Below are positions 45,993 through 56,256 of a stretch of DNA of 64,000 bases, piece by piece. Below the pieces are notes generated by a model, which did no database searches, had not been told where the DNA came from, and was given only the letters and a program-made list of their open reading frames with translations. Made by a program: the position numbers and the translations under genes. Within the stretch, counting starts at the first letter, position 1; each line of letters starts with the position of its first letter. Source of the stretch: Microvirga tunisiensis (GTDB lineage: Bacteria > Pseudomonadota > Alphaproteobacteria > Rhizobiales > Beijerinckiaceae); contig NZ_VOSK01000007.1 in NCBI RefSeq assembly GCF_009296175.1, positions 27,365 to 91,364 on the forward strand. Reading direction: 5' to 3'.

Positions 45993-46536
45993 ACGCCGAA
46001 AAATTCTCTGGCGTCAGCGGGCCGATATGCTTGTGGCGGATGGTGCCGTCGGGGCCGACGATGAAGGTCTCGGGCACGCCGTAGACGCCCCAGTCGATGG
46101 AGGCGCGGCCGTTCGGATCGACACCGACGGCCGCGTAAGGGTTGCCGAGCGCACCGAGGAAGCGGCGGGCGTTGTCGGGATTGTCCTTCTGGTTGATGCC
46201 GACCACGCGGACCGACGGATCCCTGGCGAGATCGACCAGCAGCGGATGCTCCTGCCGGCAGGGCGCGCACCAGGACGCCCAGACATTCACCACCGTCACG
46301 CGGCCCTTGAGATCCGCATTCGAGAAGCCGGGCACGGGCTTGCCGTCAGCGAGAAGACCTTCGAGCGGCGCGAGATTGAAGCTGGGAACAGGCTTGTTGA
46401 TGAGGACCGAGGGCACCTCGGCGGGATTTCTCCCTGAGATCAACTGTACCCCGAAGAGCACCACCAGCGCGACGAAGACGAGCGCCGGCAGCAGGAAGAG
46501 GAGGCGGGAGCGCGGGCGCTCGGCGGCTTCAGCCAC
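45958..46536 (-). CDS. ccmG: Thiol:disulfide interchange protein DsbE/CcmG
   Basis: A 192-residue membrane-anchored thioredoxin: a signal anchor at residues about 11-33 ([20 protein letters not shown]), and the active site WASWCAPC (Cys90, Cys93). It reduces heme-binding cysteines of apocytochrome c in the periplasm. The GTG at 46536 is chosen as start because it overlaps the ccmD stop; an upstream frame would extend into ccmD. Length and later block [11 protein letters not shown] fit DsbE. Confidence 0.9.
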   Translation of the reverse strand: MAEAAERPRSRLLFLLPALVFVALVVLFGVQLISGRNPAEVPSVLINKPVPSFNLAPLEGLLADGKPVPGFSNADLKGRVTVVNVWASWCAPCRQEHPLLVDLARDPSVRVVGINQKDNPDNARRFLGALGNPYAAVGVDPNGRASIDWGVYGVPETFIVGPDGTIRHKHIGPLTPENFSAFKERLSQIPRA

Positions 46537-46684
46537 GGCGGGACCTCCGGCCGATGCCGCGCGCTTCGAGTTCGGCCAGCGCACGGACCTGGATGCGATG
46601 ATCGATGATTGCGCGCAGGATCAATCCGACGACGACCAGCGCCGTCAGGATATAGGAAAACGCGATGAAGAACGTGTGCGACAT
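46529..46684 (-). CDS. ccmD: Heme exporter protein CcmD
   Basis: A 51-residue membrane protein: SHTFFIAFSYILTALVVVG and then a basic C-terminal tail with [18 protein letters not shown]. One transmembrane segment, size and position between ccmC and ccmG are typical of CcmD, which helps release holo-CcmE from CcmABC. It overlaps the ccmG start by eight bases and lies three bases downstream of ccmC. Confidence 0.85.
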   Translation of the reverse strand: MSHTFFIAFSYILTALVVVGLILRAIIDHRIQVRALAELEARGIGRRSRRG

Positions 46685-46687
46685 GGG

Positions 46688-47428
46688 TCAGGCCGCCTGT
46701 GCGTCGAGGCGCTCGGCCTCGAGGATGGTGAGCGTGCGCACCCGGCGGCGCAGGATCTCCGTGCGCATGCCCGACAGATGCAGCGCGAGGCCCGTCAGGG
46801 TGAAGGCGATGGCCATGATCAGGAGCGGCACCAGCATGGAGGGATGGATCGTCGGGCCGCCGAGCCGGAACACGGAGGCCGGCTGGTGCAGGGTGTTCCA
46901 CCAGTCGACGGAGAATTTCACGATCGGCACGTTCACCGCGCCCACAAGCGTGAGGATCGACACGGCGCGGGCGGCGCGGTTCGGCTCCTCGATGGCGTGC
47001 CAAAGGGCCAGGATGCCGAGATAGATCAGCAGCATCACCAGCATGGAGGTGAGGCGCGCATCCCACTGCCAGTAGGTGCCCCACATGGGCTTCCCCCAGA
47101 GCGAGCCGGTGACGAGGCAGATCAGCGTGAAGGCCGCGCCGATGGGCGCGGCCGCCTTCTGCGACACGTCGGCCAGGGGATGGCGCCAGACCAGCGTGCC
47201 GAGCGCTGAAGCGGCTATGATCATGTAGAAGAACAGGGACAGCCAGGCCGCCGGGACATGGATGTACATGATCTTGACCGTCTCGCCCTGCTGGTAATCG
47301 GCCGGCGCCGTGAACCAGACCATGTAGAGGCCGACCGCCAGGAGCAGTGCCGCCAGGCCTGCCAGCCAGGGCAGAATCGCGCCGCTGAGGCTCATGAAGC
47401 GGGTCGGATTGGCAAGCTCTCGGATCAT
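46688..47428 (-). CDS. ccmC: Heme exporter permease CcmC
   Basis: A 246-residue integral membrane protein with about six transmembrane segments and the heme-handling WWD-type motif WGTYWQWDARLTS. It attaches heme to CcmE in the periplasm during System I cytochrome c maturation. First gene of ccmC-ccmD-ccmG; ccmA and ccmB are about 4 kb away rather than adjacent, and no ccmE, ccmF or ccmH is in the window. Confidence 0.93.
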   Translation of the reverse strand: MIRELANPTRFMSLSGAILPWLAGLAALLLAVGLYMVWFTAPADYQQGETVKIMYIHVPAAWLSLFFYMIIAASALGTLVWRHPLADVSQKAAAPIGAAFTLICLVTGSLWGKPMWGTYWQWDARLTSMLVMLLIYLGILALWHAIEEPNRAARAVSILTLVGAVNVPIVKFSVDWWNTLHQPASVFRLGGPTIHPSMLVPLLIMAIAFTLTGLALHLSGMRTEILRRRVRTLTILEAERLDAQAA

Positions 47429-47597
47429 GAGGTCGATGTAGCGGCCTTGGACTGCGCCTGCAACGTGGAGATCGTCGCAAGGCGCATAACGTTTTCGCCA
47501 GAATGATAGTTTTTAGGCGGTTTGGCGAGGTTTGAGCATTCCGGAATTGTGCGTAGGAACTTGGCTTTAGTGTCTCTGAGATCCAGCCCACACTCAC

Positions 47598-47685
47598 GTC
47601 ATCACCGGCCTTGTGCCGGTGATCCCGAGGAATTGAAACGCAGAGCCTTACCTTATCGGAATGGCCGGGACAGGCAGGCCGTGAC
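47598..47685. repeat. ~88-base palindromic repeat, copy 4
   Basis: Starts GTCATCACCGGCCTTGTGCC; the right arm (ATGGCCGGGACAGGCAGGCC) is more diverged than in copies 1-3 and ends GTGAC instead of ATGAC. Confidence 0.75.
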
Positions 47686-47690
47686 GCGGT

Positions 47691-47794
47691 GGATGTCATC
47701 CTCGGCGGCCGCAGGCCGGGAAGGGGATCCACGGTCAGGCGCAGAGCTATGGATTCCCTTCCCCTCCGCTGACGCTCCGGCCGGGAATGACATC
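47691..47794. repeat. Second inverted-repeat element
   Basis: Ends are GGATGTCATC and GAATGACATC in opposite orientation, with GGAAGGGGATCCA and TGGATTCCCTTCCCC as inner arms: an approximately 104-base imperfect inverted repeat of a different family from the ~88-base one. Confidence 0.6.
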
Positions 47795-47860
47795 AAGCCA
47801 ATTGCCCTTCATCCGCCCCAAGAACCAGCCTATAATCCGCATCATTGTTGCGGAGCGATC

Positions 47861-48847
47861 ATGCGCCTTGGATTCTTGAGCCTCTTCGGCCTTACGTTCG
47901 CTCTTCCCGCAGCCGCGCAAGACATCACCTTGCGCCTGCCTGTCGCCTGCGAGATCGGTCGCAGCTGCTTCATCCAGCATTACGTTGACCGCGATCCGAC
48001 GCCCGGCGCCAGCGATTACCAATGCGGCACCCTCACCTACGACACCCATGACGGTACCGACATTCGCGTGCCGAACATGGCGGTGCAGAAGGCCGGCGTC
48101 GACGTGGTCGCTGCGGCCGACGGCAAGGTCGCGAGCACCCGCGAGGGCGTCCCGGACGCCTTCGTCAAGGAAGAGGACCGCGAGCGGATCAGCCAGATCG
48201 GCTGCGGCAATGCCGTGGTGATCGATCACGGCAATGGCTGGCGCACCGCCTATTGCCACATGGCCAAAGGCAGCCTCACGGTGCGCTCCGGCCGCGAGGT
48301 GAAGGCCGGCGACAAGATTGGGCAGATCGGCCTGTCCGGGCTGACCGAGTTTCCGCATCTTCACTTCACGCTGATCAAGGACGGCAAGCCGGTCGATCCC
48401 TTTGCCTATGGCGCACCGGAAAAATCCTGCGGCGGCGGCACGTCGTTATGGGAAGCCTCGCTGCAGCGGGCGCTCGCCTATCAGGGCGGCAGCGTCCTCA
48501 ACAAGGGCTTCGCCCCCGGTCCCGTGACGATGGAGGCGATCGAATCCGGCGCGGCCGAGCAGGATCCGCCCACGACCAAGTCTCCCGCGCTCGTGGCCTA
48601 TGTCCGCGCGATCGGCCTGAAGGGCGGCGACGTTCAGACGCTCACCCTGTTCGACCCCGACGGCAAGCCGCTCGCCCAGAATAAGGCCCCGCCCCTCGAC
48701 CGCGCCAAGGCGCAGTGGATGGCCTTTGCCGGCGTGAAGCAGCCTCAGGGCGGTTTCCGCCCCGGCCTCTATCGCGCCATCTACCAGGTCGAGCGCGATG
48801 GAAAGCCCGCCATCGAGCAGGCTTTCGGAATCAGCCTCCGGCCGTGA
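47861..48847 (+). CDS. M23-family metallopeptidase, secreted
   Basis: A 328-residue protein with a Sec signal peptide (RLGFLSLFGLTFALPAAA, cleavage near residue 20) and an M23/LytM-type domain: zinc ligands in HDGTDIR and FPHLHFTLI, plus AYCHMAKGSL and a lysostaphin-like G-rich core. It could cut peptidoglycan cross-links or act as a scaffold. C-terminal about 100 residues resemble no known domain. Start at ATG 47861. Its end overlaps the ABM-domain gene by 17 bases in convergent orientation. Confidence 0.88.
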   Translation: MRLGFLSLFGLTFALPAAAQDITLRLPVACEIGRSCFIQHYVDRDPTPGASDYQCGTLTYDTHDGTDIRVPNMAVQKAGVDVVAAADGKVASTREGVPDAFVKEEDRERISQIGCGNAVVIDHGNGWRTAYCHMAKGSLTVRSGREVKAGDKIGQIGLSGLTEFPHLHFTLIKDGKPVDPFAYGAPEKSCGGGTSLWEASLQRALAYQGGSVLNKGFAPGPVTMEAIESGAAEQDPPTTKSPALVAYVRAIGLKGGDVQTLTLFDPDGKPLAQNKAPPLDRAKAQWMAFAGVKQPQGGFRPGLYRAIYQVERDGKPAIEQAFGISLRP

Positions 48848-49196
48848 TGTCTTCATGCGCCTGCCGACTGTCCGCGGGCGCCTGCTCGCGCTCGTTCAAG
48901 CCGTAGTCGCGGATCACGGCCGCGACCCGCAGGCGGTAATCGCGGAAGACGCCGGTGCGGCCGGCCCCTTGGGTCGCGCGATGGGAGGGCAGGTTGCGCC
49001 AGGCCTGCACCGCCTCCTCGTCGCGCCAGAACGACAGGGACAGGAGCTTCCCGGGTTCGGTGAGGCTCTGGAAGCGCTCGACGGAGATGAAGCCGTCCAT
49101 GGCCGTGAGGTCGGAGCGGAGCGCGGCGGCAAGACCCAGATAATCCCGCTTTCCGCCATCCCCGTCCGGCCACACCTCAAAGATCACAGCGATCAT
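48831..49196 (-). CDS. Antibiotic-biosynthesis-monooxygenase (ABM) domain protein
   Basis: A 121-residue single ABM-fold protein: FEVWPDGDGG, FISVERFQSLTEPGKLLSLSFWRDEEAVQAWR, HRATQ and a closing RDYRLRVAAVIRDYGL. Such proteins include quinone monooxygenases and heme-degrading enzymes. It overlaps the NIPSNAP gene by four bases at its start, and both are divergent from the ArsR-type regulator, forming a small operon probably under its control. Confidence 0.82.
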   Translation of the reverse strand: MIAVIFEVWPDGDGGKRDYLGLAAALRSDLTAMDGFISVERFQSLTEPGKLLSLSFWRDEEAVQAWRNLPSHRATQGAGRTGVFRDYRLRVAAVIRDYGLNEREQAPADSRQAHEDITAGG

Positions 49197-49522
49197 GGTT
49201 TCAAGAGCTCCGCATGTGGGGCCGAGACCAGCCGCAGGAAGATCCGGTCTTCCCGGCGGATGAACTGCTCCTTTTTAGCGAATTCGTAATTGGTGCGCCC
49301 TGCGGAATCGCCGCGCAGGCGCTCGCGATAGGCCTCGTATTCGGCGAGGTTCCTGATGTTGTAGAGCCCGTAGGCCGTCGTGGCGGAGCCCTCGTGCGGC
49401 GCGTAATAGCCGATGAGATCGGCGCCGCAACGGGGAATGGCTTGCCCCCAGTTGCGGGCATACTCGTTGAAAGCCTCCACTTTGAAGGGATCGATCTCAT
49501 AGCGAATGAAGCAGGTGATCAT
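49193..49522 (-). CDS. NIPSNAP-family protein
   Basis: A 109-residue NIPSNAP protein, a ferredoxin-like fold related to ABM domains: CFIRYEIDPFKVEAFNEYARNW and YYAPHEGSATTAYGLYN are typical, and RERLRGD and FLRLVSAPHAE close it. Molecular function unclear. First gene of the NIPSNAP/ABM pair, 80 bases from the divergent ArsR-type gene. Confidence 0.85.
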   Translation of the reverse strand: MITCFIRYEIDPFKVEAFNEYARNWGQAIPRCGADLIGYYAPHEGSATTAYGLYNIRNLAEYEAYRERLRGDSAGRTNYEFAKKEQFIRREDRIFLRLVSAPHAELLKP

Positions 49523-49582
49523 CTCAACACATCCTGTCTGCTGGAACGCATCCCCGTCTTAGCACATTGCCGGACGTCGATG

Positions 49583-49600
49583 GTTCGGCTATGATCGAAC
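49583..49600. promoter_or_regulatory. Candidate ArsR operator
   Basis: Inverted GTTCG and CGAAC separated by eight bases, lying directly before the ATG of the ArsR-type gene (49602) and 61 bases from the NIPSNAP start. Placement at the divergent gap fits autoregulation. Confidence 0.5.
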
Positions 49601-49601
49601 T

Positions 49602-50279
49602 ATGAAAGATGGTCCCGTCATCGCGTCCGTGGCTGCCCTCCTGGGCGATCCGGCCCGGGCCAATATCCTCACCGCCCTCATGGATGGGCGAGCGCTCACC
49701 GTGAGCGAGCTCGCGGAAGCCGCGGGCGTCACGATTCAGACCGCAAGCGGTCATCTGTCCAAGCTCGATGCCGCCAACCTGCTGACCGCGGAGAAGCAAG
49801 GACGGCATCGCTATTTCCGGCTCTCGGGACCGGACGTGGCCCAGGTTCTGGAGGCCCTGATGGGCCTCGCCCAGCGCACCGGGGCGACCCGCGTCAGGAC
49901 CGGCCCGAAGGATGCCGCGCTCAGATCCGCCCGTGTCTGCTACGATCATCTCGCCGGAGAGCGCGGCGTCGCGATGCTGAACGGAGCCCTGCGCCGGGGC
50001 CTCATCGAAGGCGGGCACGATCTTGCCCTCACCGACAAGGGCCGCGTCTTCTTCGCCGATTTCGGGATCGATCTGTCCAGGTTGGAAAAGGGCCGCCGCC
50101 CGGTCTGCCGGGCCTGTCTCGACTGGAGCGAGCGGCACAGCCATCTCGGCGGCGCATTGGGTGCCGGGATTCTTTCCACGATGATCGACAGGAAATGGGT
50201 CCGGCGCGATGCGGGCCGCGTTCTCACTTTCACCTGCGAGGGCGTGGAGGGATTCGAAGCGGCGTTCGGCCTGTCATAG
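49602..50279 (+). CDS. ArsR-family winged-helix regulator
   Basis: A 225-residue regulator. The N-terminal wHTH (about residues 5-90) has ILTALMDGRALTVSELAEA, the recognition segment TIQTASGHLSKLDAANLL and QGRHRYFRL. The C-terminal half has a CRACLDWSERHSHLGGALG segment with two cysteines and His residues, possibly metal- or redox-sensing, and no recognised domain. It is divergent from NIPSNAP/ABM genes and its 3' end overlaps the MarR::GNAT gene by six bases. Confidence 0.85.
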   Translation: MKDGPVIASVAALLGDPARANILTALMDGRALTVSELAEAAGVTIQTASGHLSKLDAANLLTAEKQGRHRYFRLSGPDVAQVLEALMGLAQRTGATRVRTGPKDAALRSARVCYDHLAGERGVAMLNGALRRGLIEGGHDLALTDKGRVFFADFGIDLSRLEKGRRPVCRACLDWSERHSHLGGALGAGILSTMIDRKWVRRDAGRVLTFTCEGVEGFEAAFGLS

Positions 50280-51170
50280 AGAGTTCGATCCCAGCCGCTT
50301 CTCGAACCAGTGATGCGCATAAGGCTCGCTGTTGAAGGGGGTGACTTCCCGATAGCCTTCCTGGCGATAGAGCGCCTGAGCCTCCGTCAGGGTGCGGTTG
50401 GTCTCCAGGTGCAGCCACTCAAGACCGGCGTCGCGCGCCTTTTCCTCGAGCGAGCGCAACATCTTTCGCGCAATCCCGAGACGGCGTGCGGAGGGCGACG
50501 TCCACATCCGCTTGATCTCGCCCGTGATGCCGTCCCCCGCTTTGAGCGCTCCGCACCCCACGGGATGGCCGTCGAGCCAGGCAACGATGAAAAAGCCTGC
50601 CGGCGGCGTCATTTCCTCGATGGTGGCCGGGTTGCTTCTGGCAGGGTCAAAGCCGATCTCGAAACGCTCGGCAAGCTCCCTGAAATACTGCTCCAGACAT
50701 GAGCGCGCCGCGGCGCTGTCCGGCCTCTCGAGGCGCAGCTCCACCGCGCCTGCACGCAGCAACCGCTCGACATCCGCCATGGCGTTCACCAGACGGTCGC
50801 GCTGAACCGGGTCGAGGGGTGAGAGGAACGAGGCTGCGAGATCGTCCGACAACGAATCGTAAGTCGCACGTTCCGTACGCCCCTTCGGTGTCAGGACGAC
50901 GCGCCGGACCCGTGCATCGCCCGTCCGGCGGTGGGTCTTCACAAGACCTTGGGCTTCCAGCGAACGCAGCAGGCGGCTGACATAGCCTGAATCGAGCTTG
51001 AGCCTGTCGCGCAGGGCCCGCACATCAATACCGTCCGGTCCGATCTCGTGCAGGAGCCGCGCTTCGCCCAGGGGGCGACCGCGCCGAAGATAACTGTCCT
51101 CCAGCGCGCCCACATGCTGCGTGACGACGCGGTTGAAGCGGCGAACCTGCTGGATCTGGCGCTCGTTCAT
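50274..51170 (-). CDS. MarR-type regulator fused to a GNAT acetyltransferase
   Basis: A 298-residue bifunctional protein. Residues about 1-145 form a MarR wHTH (VRALRDRLKLDSGYVSRLLRSLEAQGLV, VVLTPKG); about 150-298 form a GNAT domain with acetyl-CoA loop ARRLGIARKMLRSL and LHLETNRTLTEAQALYRQEGY. This domain pairing is known in several lineages; here it may acetylate a small molecule that also controls DNA binding, but that is inference. A perfect 16-base palindrome lies three bases before its start codon. Confidence 0.88.
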   Translation of the reverse strand: MNERQIQQVRRFNRVVTQHVGALEDSYLRRGRPLGEARLLHEIGPDGIDVRALRDRLKLDSGYVSRLLRSLEAQGLVKTHRRTGDARVRRVVLTPKGRTERATYDSLSDDLAASFLSPLDPVQRDRLVNAMADVERLLRAGAVELRLERPDSAAARSCLEQYFRELAERFEIGFDPARSNPATIEEMTPPAGFFIVAWLDGHPVGCGALKAGDGITGEIKRMWTSPSARRLGIARKMLRSLEEKARDAGLEWLHLETNRTLTEAQALYRQEGYREVTPFNSEPYAHHWFEKRLGSNSL

Positions 51171-51172
51171 TA

Positions 51173-51188
51173 TCTGACTCTAGTCAGA
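51173..51188. promoter_or_regulatory. MarR-type operator palindrome
   Basis: TCTGACT and AGTCAGA flank CT, a perfect two-fold site of MarR style (TGACT..AGTCA). It begins three bases upstream of the start codon of the MarR::GNAT gene, so occupancy would block translation start or transcription; autoregulation is likely. Confidence 0.6.
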
Positions 51189-51219
51189 GGATCAGGGCGA
51201 CGCAAGCTTTCGTCCGCTT

Positions 51220-51708
51220 CTAGCCAGTCGGATAGGACTCGATCTCGTCGAAGCCCAGCGAGCGATAGAGCCGCAGCGCTCCGGATGGATTGCCGGTATC
51301 AACCTTCAGGTCGACGAAAAAGGCCCCTCTTTCCGAAAAGGCACGGAGCACGTGGCACAGCAGGGCCGAGCCCAGTCCCTGCCGACGCATCGCCGGAGCG
51401 ACCGCCAGATCCTTGATAAAGGCGCTCGTCCAGCACTGCGCCACCCCCAGAATCTCACCTTGCTCATCCGCCGAGATGAAGCAGAGCGTCGGATCATACT
51501 CCGAATCATCCCGCAGGCTCGGCCACCAGATCGCGAAGGGCTCCACATAGCCGCCGCCCTGCGCGTAAGCCTTCCCAAGGAGCGCATGGACTTGCCCCGC
51601 ATGCAGGTCCGGCGCGAATGGGATCAGTCCAGTTCCCACCGGCCATGCAGTCTGCGGGACGGGCTCGGCCAGGGAGCGGCGCATGCGCAGGACGAGGCGC
51701 TCGGTCAT
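51220..51708 (-). CDS. GNAT family N-acetyltransferase
   Basis: A 162-residue GNAT protein: TERLVLRMRRSLAEPVP opening, acetyl-CoA loop PAMRRQGLGSALLCHVL and DLKVDTGNPSGALRLYRSLGF. It starts three bases after the ccmB stop on the same strand, so it is part of a ccmA-ccmB-GNAT transcript although its function is probably separate. Acceptor unknown. Confidence 0.85.
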   Translation of the reverse strand: MTERLVLRMRRSLAEPVPQTAWPVGTGLIPFAPDLHAGQVHALLGKAYAQGGGYVEPFAIWWPSLRDDSEYDPTLCFISADEQGEILGVAQCWTSAFIKDLAVAPAMRRQGLGSALLCHVLRAFSERGAFFVDLKVDTGNPSGALRLYRSLGFDEIESYPTG

Positions 51709-51711
51709 CGG

Positions 51712-52380
51712 CTATTCCCCCGACCGCAGGGCGGCGGCGGCCCCGACGGTCCCGACCACCGCGGCGATCAGCGACAGGGCGACCAGGATCAGGAACGGCG
51801 TTGCGAACGGGATCGTGCCGCCGAGAGCCGCATTGGCCGCCGAGACGCCGAAGATCAGGGTCGGGATCATGAAAGGCAGGACGAGGATCGCCAGGATCAG
51901 CCCGCCGCGCCGTAAAGAGGAGGTAAGCGCTGCGCCCACCGCCCCGATGAAGGTGAGCGCGGGCGTGCCGACCAGAAGGGTCGCCACCATGGCGAGCATG
52001 CCTTCCGGCGAGAGGGCGACGAGCAGGCCGAGGAAGGGCGCCGCGACGGCGAGCGGCAGGCCGGTGACCAGCCAATAGGCCACCACCTTCGCCAGCACGA
52101 CGATCTCCAGGGGCGCGGGCGACAGGCGCAGAAGATCGAGGGACCCATCCTCCTGATCGGCCTGGAACAGCCGGTCGAGACCGATGAGCGTGGCGAGCAA
52201 CGCGGCGATCCAAAGGATCGCCGGGCCGATGCGCGAGAGCAGGTTGAGGTCGGGCCCGAGCGCGAAGGGAATGAGCGTCACGATCATCAGGAAGAAGATG
52301 AGCCCCATGACGCCCGAGCCGCCGACGCGGGCGGCGAGCTTCAGGTCGCGGATCAGGACCGCGCGGAAGGAGCGAATCAT
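51712..52380 (-). CDS. ccmB: Heme exporter permease CcmB
   Basis: A 222-residue integral membrane protein with about six transmembrane segments (VMGLIFFLMIVTLIPFALG, WLVTGLPLAVAAPFLGLL, FMIPTLIFGVSAANAALGG among them). The FQADQEDGSLDLL stretch is conserved in CcmB. It pairs with CcmA as an ABC-type heme exporter component in System I cytochrome c maturation. Its start overlaps the ccmA stop by four bases. Confidence 0.92.
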   Translation of the reverse strand: MIRSFRAVLIRDLKLAARVGGSGVMGLIFFLMIVTLIPFALGPDLNLLSRIGPAILWIAALLATLIGLDRLFQADQEDGSLDLLRLSPAPLEIVVLAKVVAYWLVTGLPLAVAAPFLGLLVALSPEGMLAMVATLLVGTPALTFIGAVGAALTSSLRRGGLILAILVLPFMIPTLIFGVSAANAALGGTIPFATPFLILVALSLIAAVVGTVGAAAALRSGE

Positions 52381-53018
52381 GCTCCCTCTCCCGCGAGGGC
52401 TGCGGGAGAGAGGCTCCGCTCGATCCGGATCTCCTTCGCGTCCGTCAGGAAGAGCGGCGAATGGGTCGTGGCCGCGATCATGCCGCCGTTCTCCCGATGG
52501 CTCTCGAGCAGGAGGCGCAAGGTCTCCTGAGAGGCGGTATCGAGGGCCGAGGTCGGCTCATCCAGAAGCCAGAGCGGCCGTTTGGCCACTAGCAGACGGG
52601 CGAGCGCGACCCGGCGGCGCTGCCCGGCCGAGAGATAGGCGACCGGCAGCCGGGCCGCGTGGGCCAGTCCGACCGCTTCAAGGGCCTCCCTCGGCGACAA
52701 ATCCGGGTTGCCGAGGAAATCGCGGGCAAAGGTCAGGTTCTCTCCCGCCGTGAGCGCCGCCTTCAGGCCATCGCGATGACCCACATAATGCAGACATTCG
52801 GCGAGGGTTCGCTCGCCGGCGTCGCTGAAGAGAATCATGCCGTCTGCGGGGTGCAGCCGGCCGGCCAGGATGTCGAGGAGAGAGGACTTGCCGGCGCCGT
52901 TGCGGCCGGTGATCACCAGGGCCTCGCCGGCCTGCAGGGTAAACGAAACGCCTTCGAAGATCCGGCGCTCCCCTCGCTCGCAGGCCAAATTGTTAACGCT
53001 CAGACGCAAACCCTGCAC
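52377..53018 (-). CDS. ccmA: Heme exporter ATPase CcmA
   Basis: A 213-residue ABC ATPase: Walker A GRNGAGKSSLLDILAG, signature LSAGQRRRVALARLL, Walker B LWLLDEPTSALD. This matches CcmA of the cytochrome c maturation system. Start choice is uncertain: GTG 53018 gives QGLRLSVNNLAC, TTG 53009 gives RLSVNNLAC; the upstream open frame runs toward acnA and is not coding. It lies 212 bases from the divergent acnA start. Confidence 0.9.
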   Translation of the reverse strand: MQGLRLSVNNLACERGERRIFEGVSFTLQAGEALVITGRNGAGKSSLLDILAGRLHPADGMILFSDAGERTLAECLHYVGHRDGLKAALTAGENLTFARDFLGNPDLSPREALEAVGLAHAARLPVAYLSAGQRRRVALARLLVAKRPLWLLDEPTSALDTASQETLRLLLESHRENGGMIAATTHSPLFLTDAKEIRIERSLSPAALAGEGA

Positions 53019-53229
53019 CCCTGCCCTGATTGCACCCCAGAATGGTTCTAAACCGTGTAGCGGGATGGTTCGAAATGATCTATAGCACCCCTGGCTGCGC
53101 CGCGCGCCAAGGCGTCCAATCCGCCTCGCGCGCTTACTCCCCTGTCCGGGCGCCCCCGGAGCGGCGCGCGCATATCGCGCTTTCGGCCGAACACAATGTT
53201 CGTAACCCAAATGCACGCGAGGATTCGCC

Positions 53230-55935
<2,706 letters not shown>

Positions 55936-55961
55936 GAACGGCAAGCCTCCCAAAACGAACG

Positions 55962-55987
55962 AGCCCGCCCCTGCGAAGGGGCGGGCT
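55962..55987 (+). terminator. acnA terminator hairpin
   Basis: Eleven-base-pair GC-rich stem (AGCCCGCCCCT with AGGGGCGGGCT) closing a four-base loop, followed by TCACTTTG. The U run is weak, but placement 26 bases after the acnA stop supports it. Confidence 0.7.
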
Positions 55988-56114
55988 TCACTTTGAGCGC
56001 GTCTTCTCATGAGGCCCCGGGCCGATCGATGAAGCGCTGCCTTGTCCCGAGAGGCGGGGCATTCACCGTCTTCGTCATCACCGGCCTGTGGCCGCCGGGA
56101 TGACACCCTCCCCC

Positions 56115-56203
56115 GTCATGGCCGGCCTCGTGCCGGCCATCCCGATCCTGTCAGGCTCGGCGCTTCACTTCATCGGCATCACCGGCACAAGGCCGGCCAT
56201 GAC
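56115..56203. repeat. ~88-base palindromic repeat, copy 5, with extended arms
   Basis: GTCATGGCCGGCC to GGCCGGCCATGAC. The outermost 23 bases (56106-56128 and 56190-56212, including CCCTCCCCC) form a perfect inverted repeat longer than in other copies. Just upstream, a partial left half (56074-56104) suggests a second degenerate copy. Confidence 0.8.
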
Positions 56204-56256
56204 GGGGGAGGGGGATTTCCAGCTTCTCAGGATGAGTTCGCGGCGAACTCCTTCGT

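Larger units (their letters stand above)
47429..47860. other. 432-base gap with two palindromic elements
   Basis: Divergent gap between ccmC and the M23 gene. It holds the ~88-base repeat copy 4 (47598-47685) and a second inverted element (47691-47794). No coding sequence is supported. A TATAAT-like stretch (about 47830) lies close to the M23 start. Confidence 0.6.
55936..56256. other. 321-base gap with terminator and repeats
   Basis: Convergent gap between acnA and RTX2. It holds the acnA terminator (55962-55987) and a compound palindromic repeat (56074-56212). No coding sequence supported. Confidence 0.6.
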
